DNA of 64,000 nt from Frankia sp. QA3 (GCF_000262465.1 NZ_CM001489.1:317286-381285), one strand, 5' to 3'; shown: positions 8,472 through 18,022, counted from the first letter of the stretch. Notes: generated by a model from the sequence alone, not told the origin. Program-made: numbers and translations.

Positions 8472-9650
8472 ATGTCAGAGGCAGTCTTACCGGTCTTCGA
8501 CTGCGACCAGCACTACTACGAGCCCCTGGACGCGTTCACTCGGCACTGCCCGAAGGGCTGGGCCGAACGCACGGTGCAGGTCGCGACCATCGACAAGAGG
8601 GTACGCCTGATCGTCGGGGGAAAGACGGATAAAACCGTCACGAACCCGACCTTCGACCCCATCGTCCAACCGGGCGTCATGTCCGACTACTTTCGGGGCA
8701 ACAAGGCCGGAAAGCCGCTCGCGGAGTACCTCGCCCAGCGCGAGCCGCTCCCGGCCCACTACCGCGACCGTGATGCCCGGATCACCCGGATGGACTCCCA
8801 GGAGCTCCAGGCCATCTGGTTGCTGCCCTCCCTCGGCATGGGCATCGAGGAGAGCCTCCAGTACGACGTCGCCGCCGCGGCCGTCGCGTTCAGGGCGTTC
8901 AACCGCTACCTGCTGGACGACTGGGGATACAACCACGCCGACCGCATCTTCACCGCGCCGTACCTCGCCTTCGGTGACGTAGACGCTGCCGTGGCCGAGG
9001 TCGAACACGGCCTGGCCCACGGGGCCCGCCTGTTCGTGGTCCGCCCGCAGGCGGTCTACACCGCGGATGGTTGGGTGAGTCCCGGCAGTGAGCGTTTCGA
9101 TCCGATCTGGGCCCGGATCGCGGAGGCCGGCGCGACCTGTGTCCCGCACGTCGGCGAGGTGGGCGGGGCGGGTCTGGACAAGTACGTCGAGCACCACGGC
9201 AACATCATCGGCGGTGTCGCCCCGCCGCTGGAGGTCGCGGTGGGCCACGACCGGGCGATCGGCACCTACCTCGGAGCGCTGGTCTGCGACAAGCTGTTCG
9301 AGCGGTTCCCGACGCTGCGGATTGCGTCGGTGGAGAACGGTGCCGAGTTCCTTCCGCTCCTGCTGGCCGGCCTCAACCGGGCGGGTTTCCAGCGGCCCGG
9401 TTTCTTCGCCTCGGACCCCGTGGCGCAGTTCAAGGAGCACGTCTGGGTGTCCCCCTTCTGGGAGGACGATCTGATCGAGGTCGTCGGGCATCTGGGCGTG
9501 GACCACGTGATCTTCGGGTCCGACTACCCCCACCCCGAGGGACTCGCCGAGCCCCGGGACTACGAGAAGACCGTGGCCGAGCTCGACGACCCGGTCGCCG
9601 AGCGCAAGATCCTCTGGTTTAACACCGCCGCGCTGACCGGCCTCGTCTGA
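8472..9650 (+). CDS. amidohydrolase-2 family metal-dependent hydrolase
   Basis: A TIM-barrel amidohydrolase of 392 residues. The N-terminal metal motif FDCDQHYYEP, the mid-barrel VPHVGEVGG and the C-terminal FGSDYPHPEG with its metal-binding Asp are the hallmarks of the Amidohydro_2 family, which includes decarboxylases and C-C or C-N hydrolases. Members of this type sit beside P450, SDR and ACAD genes in actinobacterial catabolic clusters, but their reactions are mostly unproven. ATG 8472 is preferred over ATG 8460 because GAGG lies 6 nt upstream. It is the first gene of a five-gene operon. Confidence 0.88.
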   Translation: MSEAVLPVFDCDQHYYEPLDAFTRHCPKGWAERTVQVATIDKRVRLIVGGKTDKTVTNPTFDPIVQPGVMSDYFRGNKAGKPLAEYLAQREPLPAHYRDRDARITRMDSQELQAIWLLPSLGMGIEESLQYDVAAAAVAFRAFNRYLLDDWGYNHADRIFTAPYLAFGDVDAAVAEVEHGLAHGARLFVVRPQAVYTADGWVSPGSERFDPIWARIAEAGATCVPHVGEVGGAGLDKYVEHHGNIIGGVAPPLEVAVGHDRAIGTYLGALVCDKLFERFPTLRIASVENGAEFLPLLLAGLNRAGFQRPGFFASDPVAQFKEHVWVSPFWEDDLIEVVGHLGVDHVIFGSDYPHPEGLAEPRDYEKTVAELDDPVAERKILWFNTAALTGLV

Positions 9651-9669
9651 CCGGCCAGGCGCGGCCGTC

Positions 9670-10467
9670 ATGGAGCTGAGGGACAAGGTCGTCGTCGTCA
9701 CCGGTGGTGCGAATGGCATGGGAGAGGCGATGTGCCGGCGGTTCGCCGCCGAGGGGGCCTCGATGGTGGTCTGCGACATCGATGCCGCCGGCACGCGGCG
9801 CGTGGCCACCGAGGTCGGCGGTCTCGGCCGGGTGGTAGATGTGCGCGACGAGGCCCAGATCCGTGCGCTCGTGCGGGATGTCATCGAGGTGCGGGGCCGG
9901 ATCGACGTCTTCGTCGCCAACGCGGGTGTCCTGTGGGGCGAGCCGCACGACGGCGTGACGCCGCTGCAGGACCGGGGCAACGTCTGGGCCTCGAACGCCG
10001 CGTGGCAGGAGATGTGGGACGTCAACGTGATGGCCCAGGTGTACGCGGCCCGGGCGGTGCTGCCCCACATGCTCGCGCGGGGTGAGGGATACCTCGTCCA
10101 GAACGCGTCGGCGGCGGGACTGTTGACCGCGCTCGGGAATGCCCCCTACACGGCGAGTAAACACGCCGTGGTGGGGCTCACGGAGTGGCTGTCGATTCAT
10201 CATGGTGCGCAGGGCATCAAGGTGTCGTGCATCGTCGCCGAAGGGGTACGCACCGACATGCTGCGCGGCGCGCAGGGTGAATGGTTCGCCGTGGCGGGAG
10301 CCATAGACCCCGACGATGCGGCGGCGGCCGTTGTGGCGGGTATCCGAACGGAGCAGTTCCTTATTCTCACGCATCCGAAAGTGGAGCAGTACTTCCGCGG
10401 GAAGGCCGCGGATTACGACGGCTGGCTCACGAGGATGCGTCGCCTGCACGCGAAGACACCGCGATGA
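9670..10467 (+). CDS. SDR family NAD(P)-dependent oxidoreductase
   Basis: A classical SDR of 265 residues. Cofactor loop TGGANGMG (11-18), NAG (84-86), catalytic Ser147, Tyr160 and Lys164 (YTASK) are all present. The acidic CDID after strand beta-2 suggests NAD preference. It would oxidise a hydroxyl to a ketone or the reverse. It overlaps the start of the aldehyde dehydrogenase gene, which suggests successive alcohol and aldehyde oxidation of the P450 product. The C-terminal KVEQYFRGKAADYDGWL is typical of a subgroup in actinobacterial clusters. Confidence 0.92.
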   Translation: MELRDKVVVVTGGANGMGEAMCRRFAAEGASMVVCDIDAAGTRRVATEVGGLGRVVDVRDEAQIRALVRDVIEVRGRIDVFVANAGVLWGEPHDGVTPLQDRGNVWASNAAWQEMWDVNVMAQVYAARAVLPHMLARGEGYLVQNASAAGLLTALGNAPYTASKHAVVGLTEWLSIHHGAQGIKVSCIVAEGVRTDMLRGAQGEWFAVAGAIDPDDAAAAVVAGIRTEQFLILTHPKVEQYFRGKAADYDGWLTRMRRLHAKTPR

Positions 10468-11918
10468 CGGTGATGACGGGAGCGGACATGATCGAACGTG
10501 ACAGTCTTTTCATCGACGGCGGTTGGCGGGCGTCGGCCGGAGAACGGATGCTGGACGTTCACGGTGCCGCGACGGGCAAGGTCCTGGGACGGGTGCCAGA
10601 CGGCACCGCGGCGGACGTCGACCTGGCGGTCGCCGCCGCGCGTCGGGCCTTCCCCACCTGGTCGGGTGCGCCGCTCGAGGAGCGGCTCGGTCTCCTGGCC
10701 CGGGTGGAGACGCTGATGGCCGAGAGGGCCGAGGACCTGGCCCGGCTCATCTCCAGCGAGGTGGGAACCCCGATCAAGGTCTCCCGTCTGGTTCAGGTGA
10801 GCCTGCCGATCCGGGTGCTGGCGACCTACCGTGAACTGCTGCCGACGCTGCCGATCGAGGAACGGATCGGTGACTCGCTGGTGGTGCGTGAGCCGATCGG
10901 CGTGGTCGCGGCCATCACGGCGTGGAACTACTCCCTGCAGCAGGTGGTCGGAAAGGTGGGTGCCGCCCTGGCCACGGGCTGCACCGTCGTGGTCAAGCCG
11001 TCCGAGGTCGCACCGCTGTCGGCGTTCGTGTTCGCCGATCTCATGGCGGAAGCGGGCTTCCCGCCAGGGGTGTTCAACCTGCTCTCCGGCACCGCGGCCT
11101 CGGTCGGGGAGCCGCTGGTCGCCCACCCTGGCGTCGACATGATCCACTTTACCGGCTCGACTGCGGCGGGACGCCGGATCGGGGCGGCGGCGGCGCAGAC
11201 CGTCAAACGTGTCGCGCTGGAACTGGGCGGCAAGTCGGCCAACATCATCCTCGACGACGCCGACCTCGCGCAGGCCGTGAAGGTCGGCGTCGCCAACTGC
11301 TTCACCAACTCCGGCCAGACCTGCACGGCCTGGACCCGCATGCTCGTCCCGCGTGACCGCCTCGGCGAGGTCGAGGATCTGGTGATGGCCCGGCTCCAGG
11401 GATACCGCGCCGGCGATCCCCTCGAGCCCTCGACCAACTTCGGACCGCTCGGGTCCGAGGCCCAGCAGAGCCGGGTTCGCGAGCACATCGAGCGGGCCCT
11501 CGCCGAGGGTGCCCGCCTGCTGGCCGGTGGCACGCAGCCGCCGCCGGGAGCCGCCGACGGCTACTTCGTCGCGCCGACCGTCTTCACCGACGTCCGCCCG
11601 GATATGGGAGTCGCGCGCGAGGAGGTCTTCGGCCCGGTGCTGGCGATCATCCCCTACGGCGACGAGGACGAGGCGGTCGAGATCGCGAACGCGAGCATCT
11701 ACGGTCTCGCCGGTGCCGTGTGGTCGGCCGATCCGGCGCGGGCGCAGCGGGTCGCGCGCCGGCTGCGGACCGGGCAGGTCGACATCAACGGCTCGTGGTT
11801 CAACCCGCTCGCTCCGTTCGGTGGTTACCGACAGTCCGGCACCGGCCGAGAGCTGGGTGTTCACGGCCTGCTCGAGTTCTACGAGCTCAAGTCGCTGCAG
11901 CTCGGCCCGTCCGACTGA
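10464..11918 (+). CDS. aldehyde dehydrogenase family protein
   Basis: An NAD(P)-dependent aldehyde dehydrogenase of about 484 residues. Conserved Asn155 (AWNYS), general base Glu253 in LELGGKSA and nucleophile Cys287 in NSGQTCTAW are intact, and the C-terminal PFGGYRQSGTGRELG closes the fold. It would oxidise an aldehyde to the acid, the substrate for the CoA ligases nearby. The start overlaps the SDR stop (ATGA at 10464); ATG 10488, with GGGAG at a better distance, is an equally reasonable start and would shorten it by eight residues. Confidence 0.93.
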   Translation: MTVMTGADMIERDSLFIDGGWRASAGERMLDVHGAATGKVLGRVPDGTAADVDLAVAAARRAFPTWSGAPLEERLGLLARVETLMAERAEDLARLISSEVGTPIKVSRLVQVSLPIRVLATYRELLPTLPIEERIGDSLVVREPIGVVAAITAWNYSLQQVVGKVGAALATGCTVVVKPSEVAPLSAFVFADLMAEAGFPPGVFNLLSGTAASVGEPLVAHPGVDMIHFTGSTAAGRRIGAAAAQTVKRVALELGGKSANIILDDADLAQAVKVGVANCFTNSGQTCTAWTRMLVPRDRLGEVEDLVMARLQGYRAGDPLEPSTNFGPLGSEAQQSRVREHIERALAEGARLLAGGTQPPPGAADGYFVAPTVFTDVRPDMGVAREEVFGPVLAIIPYGDEDEAVEIANASIYGLAGAVWSADPARAQRVARRLRTGQVDINGSWFNPLAPFGGYRQSGTGRELGVHGLLEFYELKSLQLGPSD

Positions 11919-11933
11919 GGAGGAGATCATCCG

Positions 11934-13100
11934 GTGGATTTCACGCCGAACGCGGACATTGAGCTCATCCGGGACGCGGTCCGGGGCATTTGCCGGAAGT
12001 TTGACGACGAGTACTGGGCCGAGCGCGATGCGAAACACGAGTTCCCGTGGGACTTCTACGCCGCGCTCGCCGAGGGTGGCTGGATCGGTATCGCCATCGG
12101 AGAGGACTACGGCGGTGGCGGGCGCGGCATCGTCGAAGCTTCGGTCATCCTGCAGGAGATAGCGGCGTCCGGCGCGGCGATGAACGGCTGCAGCGCTGTT
12201 CACCTTTCCATCTTCGGAATGCACCCGGTAGAGAAGTACGGGTCGGCCGAGCTGAAGCGGCGCTACCTCCCGCGGGTGGCGGACGGCAGCCTGCATGTCG
12301 CCTTCGGCGTCACCGAACCCGATGCGGGAACCGAGACCCTCGCCATTCGGACGTCCGCGGTGCGCGAAGGGGACCACTACCGCGTGCGGGGGGCGAAAGT
12401 ATGGACCTCGAAGGCCCTGGACGCGGACCGCGTCCTGCTTCTGGTGCGCACCACGCCGGCGGAGGAATGCGTGCGGCGCACCGACGGGCTGACGTTGCTC
12501 ATGGCCGATCTCACCGATCCCGCGGTCACCATCACCCCGATCGCGAAGGCGGGCCGCAACGCGGTCTCCTCGTGCGAAACGGTCTACGACGACCTGATGG
12601 TTCACGTCTCTGACCGGGTCGGGGAGGAGGGACACGGCTTCCGCTACCTCCTCGACGGTCTGAACGCGGAGCGCGTGCTCATCGCCTCGGAGGCGATCGG
12701 CATCGGCGTGGCCGCCCTGCGTCGCGCGGTCGCCTACGCCAACGATCGGGTGGTGTATGGCCGCCCGATCGGGACCAATCAGGGGGTGGCGTTCCCGCTC
12801 GCGGACGCCCATGCTCGGCTACGGGCCGCGGAACTGGTCACCCGCCAGGCCGCGTGGGCGATCGACCAGGGACTTTCCGCGGGCGCCGAGGCCAACACGG
12901 CGAAGTACCTCGCCGCGGAGGCCGGTTTCGCCGCCGCCGACGCGGCCATACAGACGCACGGTGGCTTCGGCTACGCGGAGGAGTACCACGTCGTCCGCTA
13001 CTGGCGGGAGGCGAGGCTCATGAAGATCGCCCCGATCCCGCAGGAGCTCATCCTCGCCTACCTCTCCCAACACGTCCTCGGTCTTCCGAAGAGCTACTGA
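11934..13100 (+). CDS. acyl-CoA dehydrogenase family protein
   Basis: A full-length ACAD of 388 residues with a GTG start behind a strong GAGGAGGAGAT site. The FAD/substrate segment FGVTEPDAGTETL with KVWTSKALDADR and the C-terminal AIQTHGGFGYAEEYHVVRYWREARLMKIAPI match acyl-CoA dehydrogenases acting on branched or medium substrates. It introduces a double bond to give an enoyl-CoA that the MaoC pairs can hydrate. Its place between the aldehyde dehydrogenase and the CoA ligase fits a linear alcohol-aldehyde-acid-CoA-enoyl route. Confidence 0.93.
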   Translation: MDFTPNADIELIRDAVRGICRKFDDEYWAERDAKHEFPWDFYAALAEGGWIGIAIGEDYGGGGRGIVEASVILQEIAASGAAMNGCSAVHLSIFGMHPVEKYGSAELKRRYLPRVADGSLHVAFGVTEPDAGTETLAIRTSAVREGDHYRVRGAKVWTSKALDADRVLLLVRTTPAEECVRRTDGLTLLMADLTDPAVTITPIAKAGRNAVSSCETVYDDLMVHVSDRVGEEGHGFRYLLDGLNAERVLIASEAIGIGVAALRRAVAYANDRVVYGRPIGTNQGVAFPLADAHARLRAAELVTRQAAWAIDQGLSAGAEANTAKYLAAEAGFAAADAAIQTHGGFGYAEEYHVVRYWREARLMKIAPIPQELILAYLSQHVLGLPKSY

Positions 13101-13174
13101 TACGACCGGCTCGAGCGTCCCCGGCCCGGCCCCGGCCACGTGAGTCACCAGTGCACGACATCCGAGGAGGAACA

Positions 13175-14854
13175 GTGAGCACGGTTGCCAACCTGGCGCC
13201 GAACAACGGTGGTGAAACGCGCCTCGGCGAGGCGGGCAAGCACGTCGGGCGCGTCTTCGGAGACTGGTTACGCGAGGAGGCGGGGCTTGATCCCGACCGC
13301 CACTTCGTGCAGTGCGCGAGTCCGTGGATGACGCTCGGTGAGCTGGACCGACTCTCCGACCGGGTCGCCGCGGGGCTCCAGCAGCTTGGCGTCGGCAAGG
13401 GTGACCGGGTCGCGGTGAATCTGCCCAATCGCATCGAGTACGTCGTCCTCATCTGCGCGATCGCCAAGACCGGGGCGATTCAGGTGCCGTTGAACACCTA
13501 TCTGCGGGGGGAGTTTCTGCGCCACCAGCTCGTCCAGACGACGCCCCGGGTGTACATCGGTGACGCCCAGGCGCTCCGCCTGCTGGCGCCGTTGCTGTCC
13601 GACAGCGGTATCCGGGACCTCGTCCTCGTCGGTGCCAGTGCCGGTGCCGGTGCCGACGGCGATCGGGCCGCTCTGCCCGATGCGTTGCCCTACGTCGAGC
13701 TGGAGAAGTGCGGCGCGGATCTCCGGCCCGTGGACATCGGGTCGGATGATGTCTGTGTGATCATCTTCACCTCGGGTACGACCGGCGCTTCCAAGGGCTG
13801 CACCATCACCCATGGTTACTACTGCAACCTGGTCACGGTCTTCGTCGACTATGGCTGGTACGAGCCCGGCGACGTCGTTTTCGGGGCCAACCCGCTCTTT
13901 CACTTCAGTGGGCAGACCTGGCTTGTGGCGGCCGCGCTCGCCGTGCGGGGCTCGGTCGTCGTGGAACCCGCCTTCAGCGCCAGAACCTATATGGCCCGCA
14001 TCCGGGAGACCGGTGCCACGGCGGCCATGGGCATGGGCGCGATGGGACTGGCCATCCTCGCGACACCGGCCCTCGCCGACGAGCGGAACCACCGTCTCCG
14101 GCACATTACCTTCATGCCGTCGTCGCCGGATCTCATCAGGGCGTTCGCCGAACGGTTCGGTATCGAACCCTTCGCCGAGGTCTTCGGCCAGTCGGAGTGC
14201 TGGCCGGCTCTGCTCGGCGACCCGCGCGGCCCGCGGTGCCCCGGGAGCATGGGCACGGTGACGCCCGGTCTGCAGGTCAAGCTCATGGATGAGGAGGGCC
14301 GGGAGGTTCCGGTCGGTCAGGTCGGCGAGATCGTCATCCGTCCGGACGCGCCCCATCGACTCTTCTCGGGGTACTGGAACAACGATGCCGCGACGGTGGA
14401 GGCCTTTCGTGACCTGTGGCATCATACCGGAGACAGCGGCCGCATGGACGAGCGCGGTTATTTCTGGTTCGTCGACCGGAAGAAGGATTCTCTTCGTCGA
14501 CGCGGAGAGAACGTGTCGTCCGTGGAGCTCGAAACCGCGATCATGAAACATACCGCCTTCGCGGCGGTCGCCGTGCACGCGGTGCCGTCGGAGCTGTCCG
14601 AGGACGACATCAAGGCCTGTATCGTGCTCAGATCCGGCGTGACGGTCGACCTGGCGGAGCTGTTCGAGTTTTTCCGCCACAACCTGCCGTATTACGCGAT
14701 TCCTCGGTACGTCGAGTACTTCGACGAGCTTCCGGTCAATGTCAATGGACGGGTCCAGAAGTTCAAGCTGCGCGAGCGCGGCATCACGGACACGACCGTC
14801 GACCTCCAGGCGCTGGGGTTCGTCGTCGCCAGGTCGGATCGGCGCGCCCCCTGA
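13175..14854 (+). CDS. AMP-dependent acyl-CoA synthetase/ligase
   Basis: A 559-residue ANL-family ligase that adenylates a carboxylate and then forms the CoA thioester. Visible motifs are the P-loop TSGTTGASKG (199-208), FGQSE (337-341), HTGD (417-420), DRKKD (434-438) with GENVSS after it, and the catalytic Lys region RVQKFKL near the C-terminus. GTG 13175 is chosen because CGAGGAGG lies 6 nt upstream. Residues 153-165 contain an Ala/Gly-rich insertion. The stop codon lies inside the first unit of an 18-bp tandem repeat. It is the last gene of the 8472 operon. Confidence 0.92.
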   Translation: MSTVANLAPNNGGETRLGEAGKHVGRVFGDWLREEAGLDPDRHFVQCASPWMTLGELDRLSDRVAAGLQQLGVGKGDRVAVNLPNRIEYVVLICAIAKTGAIQVPLNTYLRGEFLRHQLVQTTPRVYIGDAQALRLLAPLLSDSGIRDLVLVGASAGAGADGDRAALPDALPYVELEKCGADLRPVDIGSDDVCVIIFTSGTTGASKGCTITHGYYCNLVTVFVDYGWYEPGDVVFGANPLFHFSGQTWLVAAALAVRGSVVVEPAFSARTYMARIRETGATAAMGMGAMGLAILATPALADERNHRLRHITFMPSSPDLIRAFAERFGIEPFAEVFGQSECWPALLGDPRGPRCPGSMGTVTPGLQVKLMDEEGREVPVGQVGEIVIRPDAPHRLFSGYWNNDAATVEAFRDLWHHTGDSGRMDERGYFWFVDRKKDSLRRRGENVSSVELETAIMKHTAFAAVAVHAVPSELSEDDIKACIVLRSGVTVDLAELFEFFRHNLPYYAIPRYVEYFDELPVNVNGRVQKFKLRERGITDTTVDLQALGFVVARSDRRAP

Positions 14855-14940
14855 CGACCGCGCGCCACCTGACGACCGCGCGCCACCTGACGACCGCGCG
14901 CCACCTGACGACCGCGCGCCACCTGACGACCGCGCGCCAC
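14851..14940. repeat. five perfect 18-bp tandem repeats at the end of the ligase gene
   Basis: The unit CTGACGACCGCGCGCCAC occurs five times in a row, with a sixth broken after 8 bp. The TGA of the upstream ligase is in the first unit, and since 18 is a multiple of three every unit repeats a TGA in that frame. The next gene is convergent, so this is the intergenic tail. It is direct, contiguous and without spacers. Confidence 0.95.
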
Positions 14941-15013
14941 CTGACGAAGGCGCTCTCACCTGGCGACGCGGGTGCGCCGGGCCGGCAGAAGGCCGCCCGG
15001 CGCATTCGCGTCG

Positions 15014-16270
15014 TCAGGACGTGGGGGCGACGGGGGCAGAGCGGCCCGAGGCGAGCGCCCGAAGGTCGAAGCCCGGGCGTGTGAGGTCCACCGGCCGTAG
15101 CGGGATGCCGAGTTCCAGCAGCCTGCGCGCGGCGAGATGATCAGCGGGCCGATTGACGGACTCCACCCCGACCAGCCGATCGCCGGCGAAACAGAACGCG
15201 GAGAAGCGTTCCTGCTCGGCTTCGCCGTACATGACGACGGTGTCCCGGCCGGTCGGCAGGCCGGCGATCTGAATCTTGAGATCCGCCTGGTCGCTCCAGA
15301 ACCAGGGCACAGCCCGGAAGTGCTCCGCGCGGCCGGCGAGTGCGGCGGCGACGGCCCGTGCCTGCGCCACCGCGTTCTGGACGGATTCCAGGCGCATCTG
15401 ACGGCCGTCCGCGTAGGCGCAGGGAAAGCTCGCGCAGTCGCCGATGGCCCAGACGTGTGGATCGGACGTGCGCAGATGCGGGTCGGTGACGATGCCGTTG
15501 TCGACGAGCAGCCCGGCCTCCGCGGCGACCTCGGTGTTGGGGACCGCGCCGATTCCGACGAGGACAAGGTCCGCCGGAACCGAGCGGCCGTCCAACGTCC
15601 ACACGGCGCGTACCTGCCCGTGGGTTCCGGTCATGGTGGCGGCGCTGGTGCCGAGATCGATCCGCATCCCGCGCCGCCGGTGCGCCTCGACGAGGAAGGA
15701 GGCGGTGCCGGGCGACAGAACGCGGGCCATGAGCTGCTCGGCGATCTCGAACACCGTCGTGGCGATGCCCAGCCCGACCGCCGTGGCGGCGATTTCGAGA
15801 CCGATGAAGCCGCCGCCGATGACGACGACGGAGCTCGCTGCCGGCAGTCGTCGGCGCACCTCCTCGGCATCCGCGAGACTGCGCAGTGTGAGCACTCCGT
15901 CCAGATCGGCCCCGTCGATGGGCAGGCCGCGGTTGCGCGCGCCGAGGGCCAGGACGAGGTCGTGGTACTCCAGCCGATCCCCGCTCCCGAGCCCCACACT
16001 GCGGGCGTCCACATCGATGCTGGTCACCGGGGTTCCCAGCCGCAGTTCGACGTCGATGTTGTCGTAGAACGAGGGTGGTCGCAGCGCGAGCCGCTCGGGC
16101 GGAACCTTGCCGGTGAGGTAGCCCTTCGACAGGGGCGGACGTTGGTAGGGCGCGTGGCGCTCCGCACCGACGAGCACGATCCGGCCCTGGAAGCCCTCGT
16201 CCCGCAGCGATGCCGCAGCCTGGCTTCCGGCCTGCCCGGCCCCGGCGACGACGACCGTCCGATTCGACAT
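15014..16270 (-). CDS. ferredoxin-NAD(P) reductase, FAD-dependent (rubredoxin/putidaredoxin reductase type)
   Basis: A 418-residue flavoprotein reductase of the pyridine nucleotide-disulphide family. FAD-binding GAGQAG (10-15), the NAD-binding loop IGGGFIGLEIA in mid-protein and the second FAD motif VWAIGDCASFP are in the expected order; the C-terminal domain matches putidaredoxin reductase-like proteins. It would pass electrons from NAD(P)H to the [2Fe-2S] ferredoxin encoded immediately upstream (ATGA overlap at 16270) and so supply the two P450s. Its stop is close to the repeat tract behind the convergent ligase gene. Confidence 0.93.
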   Translation of the reverse strand: MSNRTVVVAGAGQAGSQAAASLRDEGFQGRIVLVGAERHAPYQRPPLSKGYLTGKVPPERLALRPPSFYDNIDVELRLGTPVTSIDVDARSVGLGSGDRLEYHDLVLALGARNRGLPIDGADLDGVLTLRSLADAEEVRRRLPAASSVVVIGGGFIGLEIAATAVGLGIATTVFEIAEQLMARVLSPGTASFLVEAHRRRGMRIDLGTSAATMTGTHGQVRAVWTLDGRSVPADLVLVGIGAVPNTEVAAEAGLLVDNGIVTDPHLRTSDPHVWAIGDCASFPCAYADGRQMRLESVQNAVAQARAVAAALAGRAEHFRAVPWFWSDQADLKIQIAGLPTGRDTVVMYGEAEQERFSAFCFAGDRLVGVESVNRPADHLAARRLLELGIPLRPVDLTRPGFDLRALASGRSAPVAPTS

Positions 16271-16593
16271 CAGTACTGCTCCGGTGGCACGCGCACGACC
16301 AGCCCGTCGGTCTGGGGACTCAGCGGGAGCTGGCAGGACAGGCGGCTGGTCGGCTCGCGGGGGCAGGCCGTGAAGTCGAGCATCTCCTCCTCGTCGCCGG
16401 ACGCCTCGGGCAGCGCGTCGATCGGGCCGTCGTGGACATACACGTGGCAGGTCGCGCAGGCGAGTGTGCCGCCGCATTCGGCCACCACCTCCGTGATGCC
16501 GGCGCTCACGGCGGTCTGCATGATCGACGTGCCGTCGGCGCCGTCGACCACGGTCGTCTCACCGTTGGGCCGGATGAACGTCACTTTGGGCAT
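16270..16593 (-). CDS. [2Fe-2S] ferredoxin, adrenodoxin/putidaredoxin type
   Basis: A 107-residue ferredoxin with the adrenodoxin-type cysteine spacing C40-x5-C46-x2-C49-x37-C87, preceded by an acidic patch (SGDEEEM) expected for partner docking. An extra Cys77 is present. It carries electrons from the adjacent reductase to a P450. The ribosome site GGAGGAGG precedes the ATG. It is divergent from the P450 at 16781 across about 187 bp that contains promoter elements for both strands, so the redox chain and this P450 are probably co-controlled. Confidence 0.95.
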   Translation of the reverse strand: MPKVTFIRPNGETTVVDGADGTSIMQTAVSAGITEVVAECGGTLACATCHVYVHDGPIDALPEASGDEEEMLDFTACPREPTSRLSCQLPLSPQTDGLVVRVPPEQY

Positions 16594-16674
16594 GACTCGC
16601 CTCCTCCTCGGCGTGTGCGCCGGGACCAGCCCGCCCGCGCGCCCTGGACCCAGCCGTCCGTGCTGGCACCGGTC

Positions 16675-16707
16675 TTGACCTAATTTGAATCTAACGCAGA
16701 TTATAGA
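16675..16707 (+). promoter_or_regulatory. promoter B, possibly bidirectional
   Basis: TTGACC (16675-16680) and CAGATT (16697-16702, spacer 16) form a plus-strand promoter about 78 bp before the P450 ATG. On the minus strand a perfect TATAAT (16700-16705) could serve the divergent ferredoxin gene, though its -35 is weak. The spacer holds TTTGAATCT, whose complement matches the element in promoter C. Confidence 0.5.
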
Positions 16708-16780
16708 TCCTGGACGCCCCTTGCGCGACGCTCATCGACCAGGGCGGCGCAGTGGGGACCGACACCTGGCGGGAGAAATG

Positions 16781-18013
16781 ATGGACGAGGCTGCTGCGGC
16801 GGGCGAGACGACCGATGCTTCCTACGAGACGATTTCCTTCAGCCCGCTTGATCCGACCCTGGCGGACGACTTCTGGCCGAGGATGAACGCGCTGCGCGAG
16901 TCGTGCCCGGTGGCGTGGAGCGACCAGCCCTGGAGCGAGCGGAACGCCGGCTTCTGGATGGTCAACGACTATGCGGACGTGATGGCTGCCGCGACCAGCT
17001 GGAAGGCCTTCAGCAACGCACAGGGCGCCTCACCCGTCCAGTTCGACCTCGACGTGCTGCGGATGATCCCGCTGGAGACCGATCCTCCGCTGCACCGTGG
17101 GATCCGCCGCCTGCTGAATCCGTTCTTCGCGCCCGAGGCGCTCAAGAGCCAGGAGGAGGACATCCAGGGGCTGGTGGACCGGCTGCTCGACCGCTGCTCG
17201 GAGAGCGGCTCCGTCGACTTCGTCGTGAGCTTCGTCAACCTCCTGCCGCCCCTGGTCTTCTTCGAGGGCTTCCTCGAGCAGAAGGAGTCGGAGATCGGCT
17301 GGGTGCTCGAGGTCCTCGAGATCCTGCTCACCCGTCCGGAACGCGCCATGGAGGTTGCGCCCAGGCTGCTGGGCTGGGGTGCGGCGCTCCTCGAACAGCG
17401 CCGCGGTGAGGGCCGCCGGGACGATCTCGCGGGCACCATCGCCCACATGGGCCTGACCGGCGACGATGGGCTGCACCTCGACGAGAAGCAGCGCATCGAG
17501 ACCATCAACCTCATGATCATGGCGGGCATGGAGACGACCATGGGCGGTCTGGGGAGCATCGGCTATTACCTCGGCACCCACCAGGCGGTGCGCGCGGAGC
17601 TCCGCGACGCGGACGACCAGTTGCTCGGCCGGGTCGTCGAGGAGTTTCTGCGCTTCGAGTCCCCGGTGCCGACCGCCGGCCGCACCGTGACCGAGGCCAC
17701 CCGGATGAGCGGGTGCCCGATGAGGGCGGGCGATCGTGTCCTGCTCAACTGGGCTGCCGCCAACCGGGATCCGGAGCAGTTCCCCGAGCCGGACACCCTC
17801 GACTTCGCACGCGAGAACGTGTCCTCCCACGTGGCCTTCGGCGCCGGCATCCACCGCTGCCTCGGCAACCATCTCGCCCGCCGTGAGCTCAAGGCGAGTG
17901 TCAGGGCCATCTGCGCGCTGAGCCGTTTCGAGATCGACCCAGGCTTCACGCCGAGGTACCGGCCTGGTTTCGCCCGCGGTCCGATCAGCCTGCCCGTCAC
18001 TGTCGCGCGCTGA
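16781..18013 (+). CDS. cytochrome P450 (second)
   Basis: A 410-residue soluble P450. The I-helix AGMETT (248-253) has Glu where many have Asp, the ExxR pair is E288/R291, and the heme loop FGAGIHRCLG has Cys360. It is divergent from the ferredoxin/reductase genes, which makes it the likeliest direct partner of that pair. It is followed by a hairpin and appears monocistronic. ATG 16781 or the adjacent ATG 16778 may be used; GGGAG at 16771-16775 fits 16781 better. The two window P450s are clearly different in sequence, so they are not a recent duplication. Confidence 0.93.
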   Translation: MDEAAAAGETTDASYETISFSPLDPTLADDFWPRMNALRESCPVAWSDQPWSERNAGFWMVNDYADVMAAATSWKAFSNAQGASPVQFDLDVLRMIPLETDPPLHRGIRRLLNPFFAPEALKSQEEDIQGLVDRLLDRCSESGSVDFVVSFVNLLPPLVFFEGFLEQKESEIGWVLEVLEILLTRPERAMEVAPRLLGWGAALLEQRRGEGRRDDLAGTIAHMGLTGDDGLHLDEKQRIETINLMIMAGMETTMGGLGSIGYYLGTHQAVRAELRDADDQLLGRVVEEFLRFESPVPTAGRTVTEATRMSGCPMRAGDRVLLNWAAANRDPEQFPEPDTLDFARENVSSHVAFGAGIHRCLGNHLARRELKASVRAICALSRFEIDPGFTPRYRPGFARGPISLPVTVAR

Positions 18014-18022
18014 CACCACCCG

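Noticed and set aside
10413..12812. 799-residue minus-strand frame
   Set aside because: Antisense to the aldehyde dehydrogenase and ACAD genes; no motif or ribosome site.
14851..14940. Five direct repeats as a CRISPR array
   Set aside because: The 18-bp units are contiguous with no spacers and there are no cas genes.
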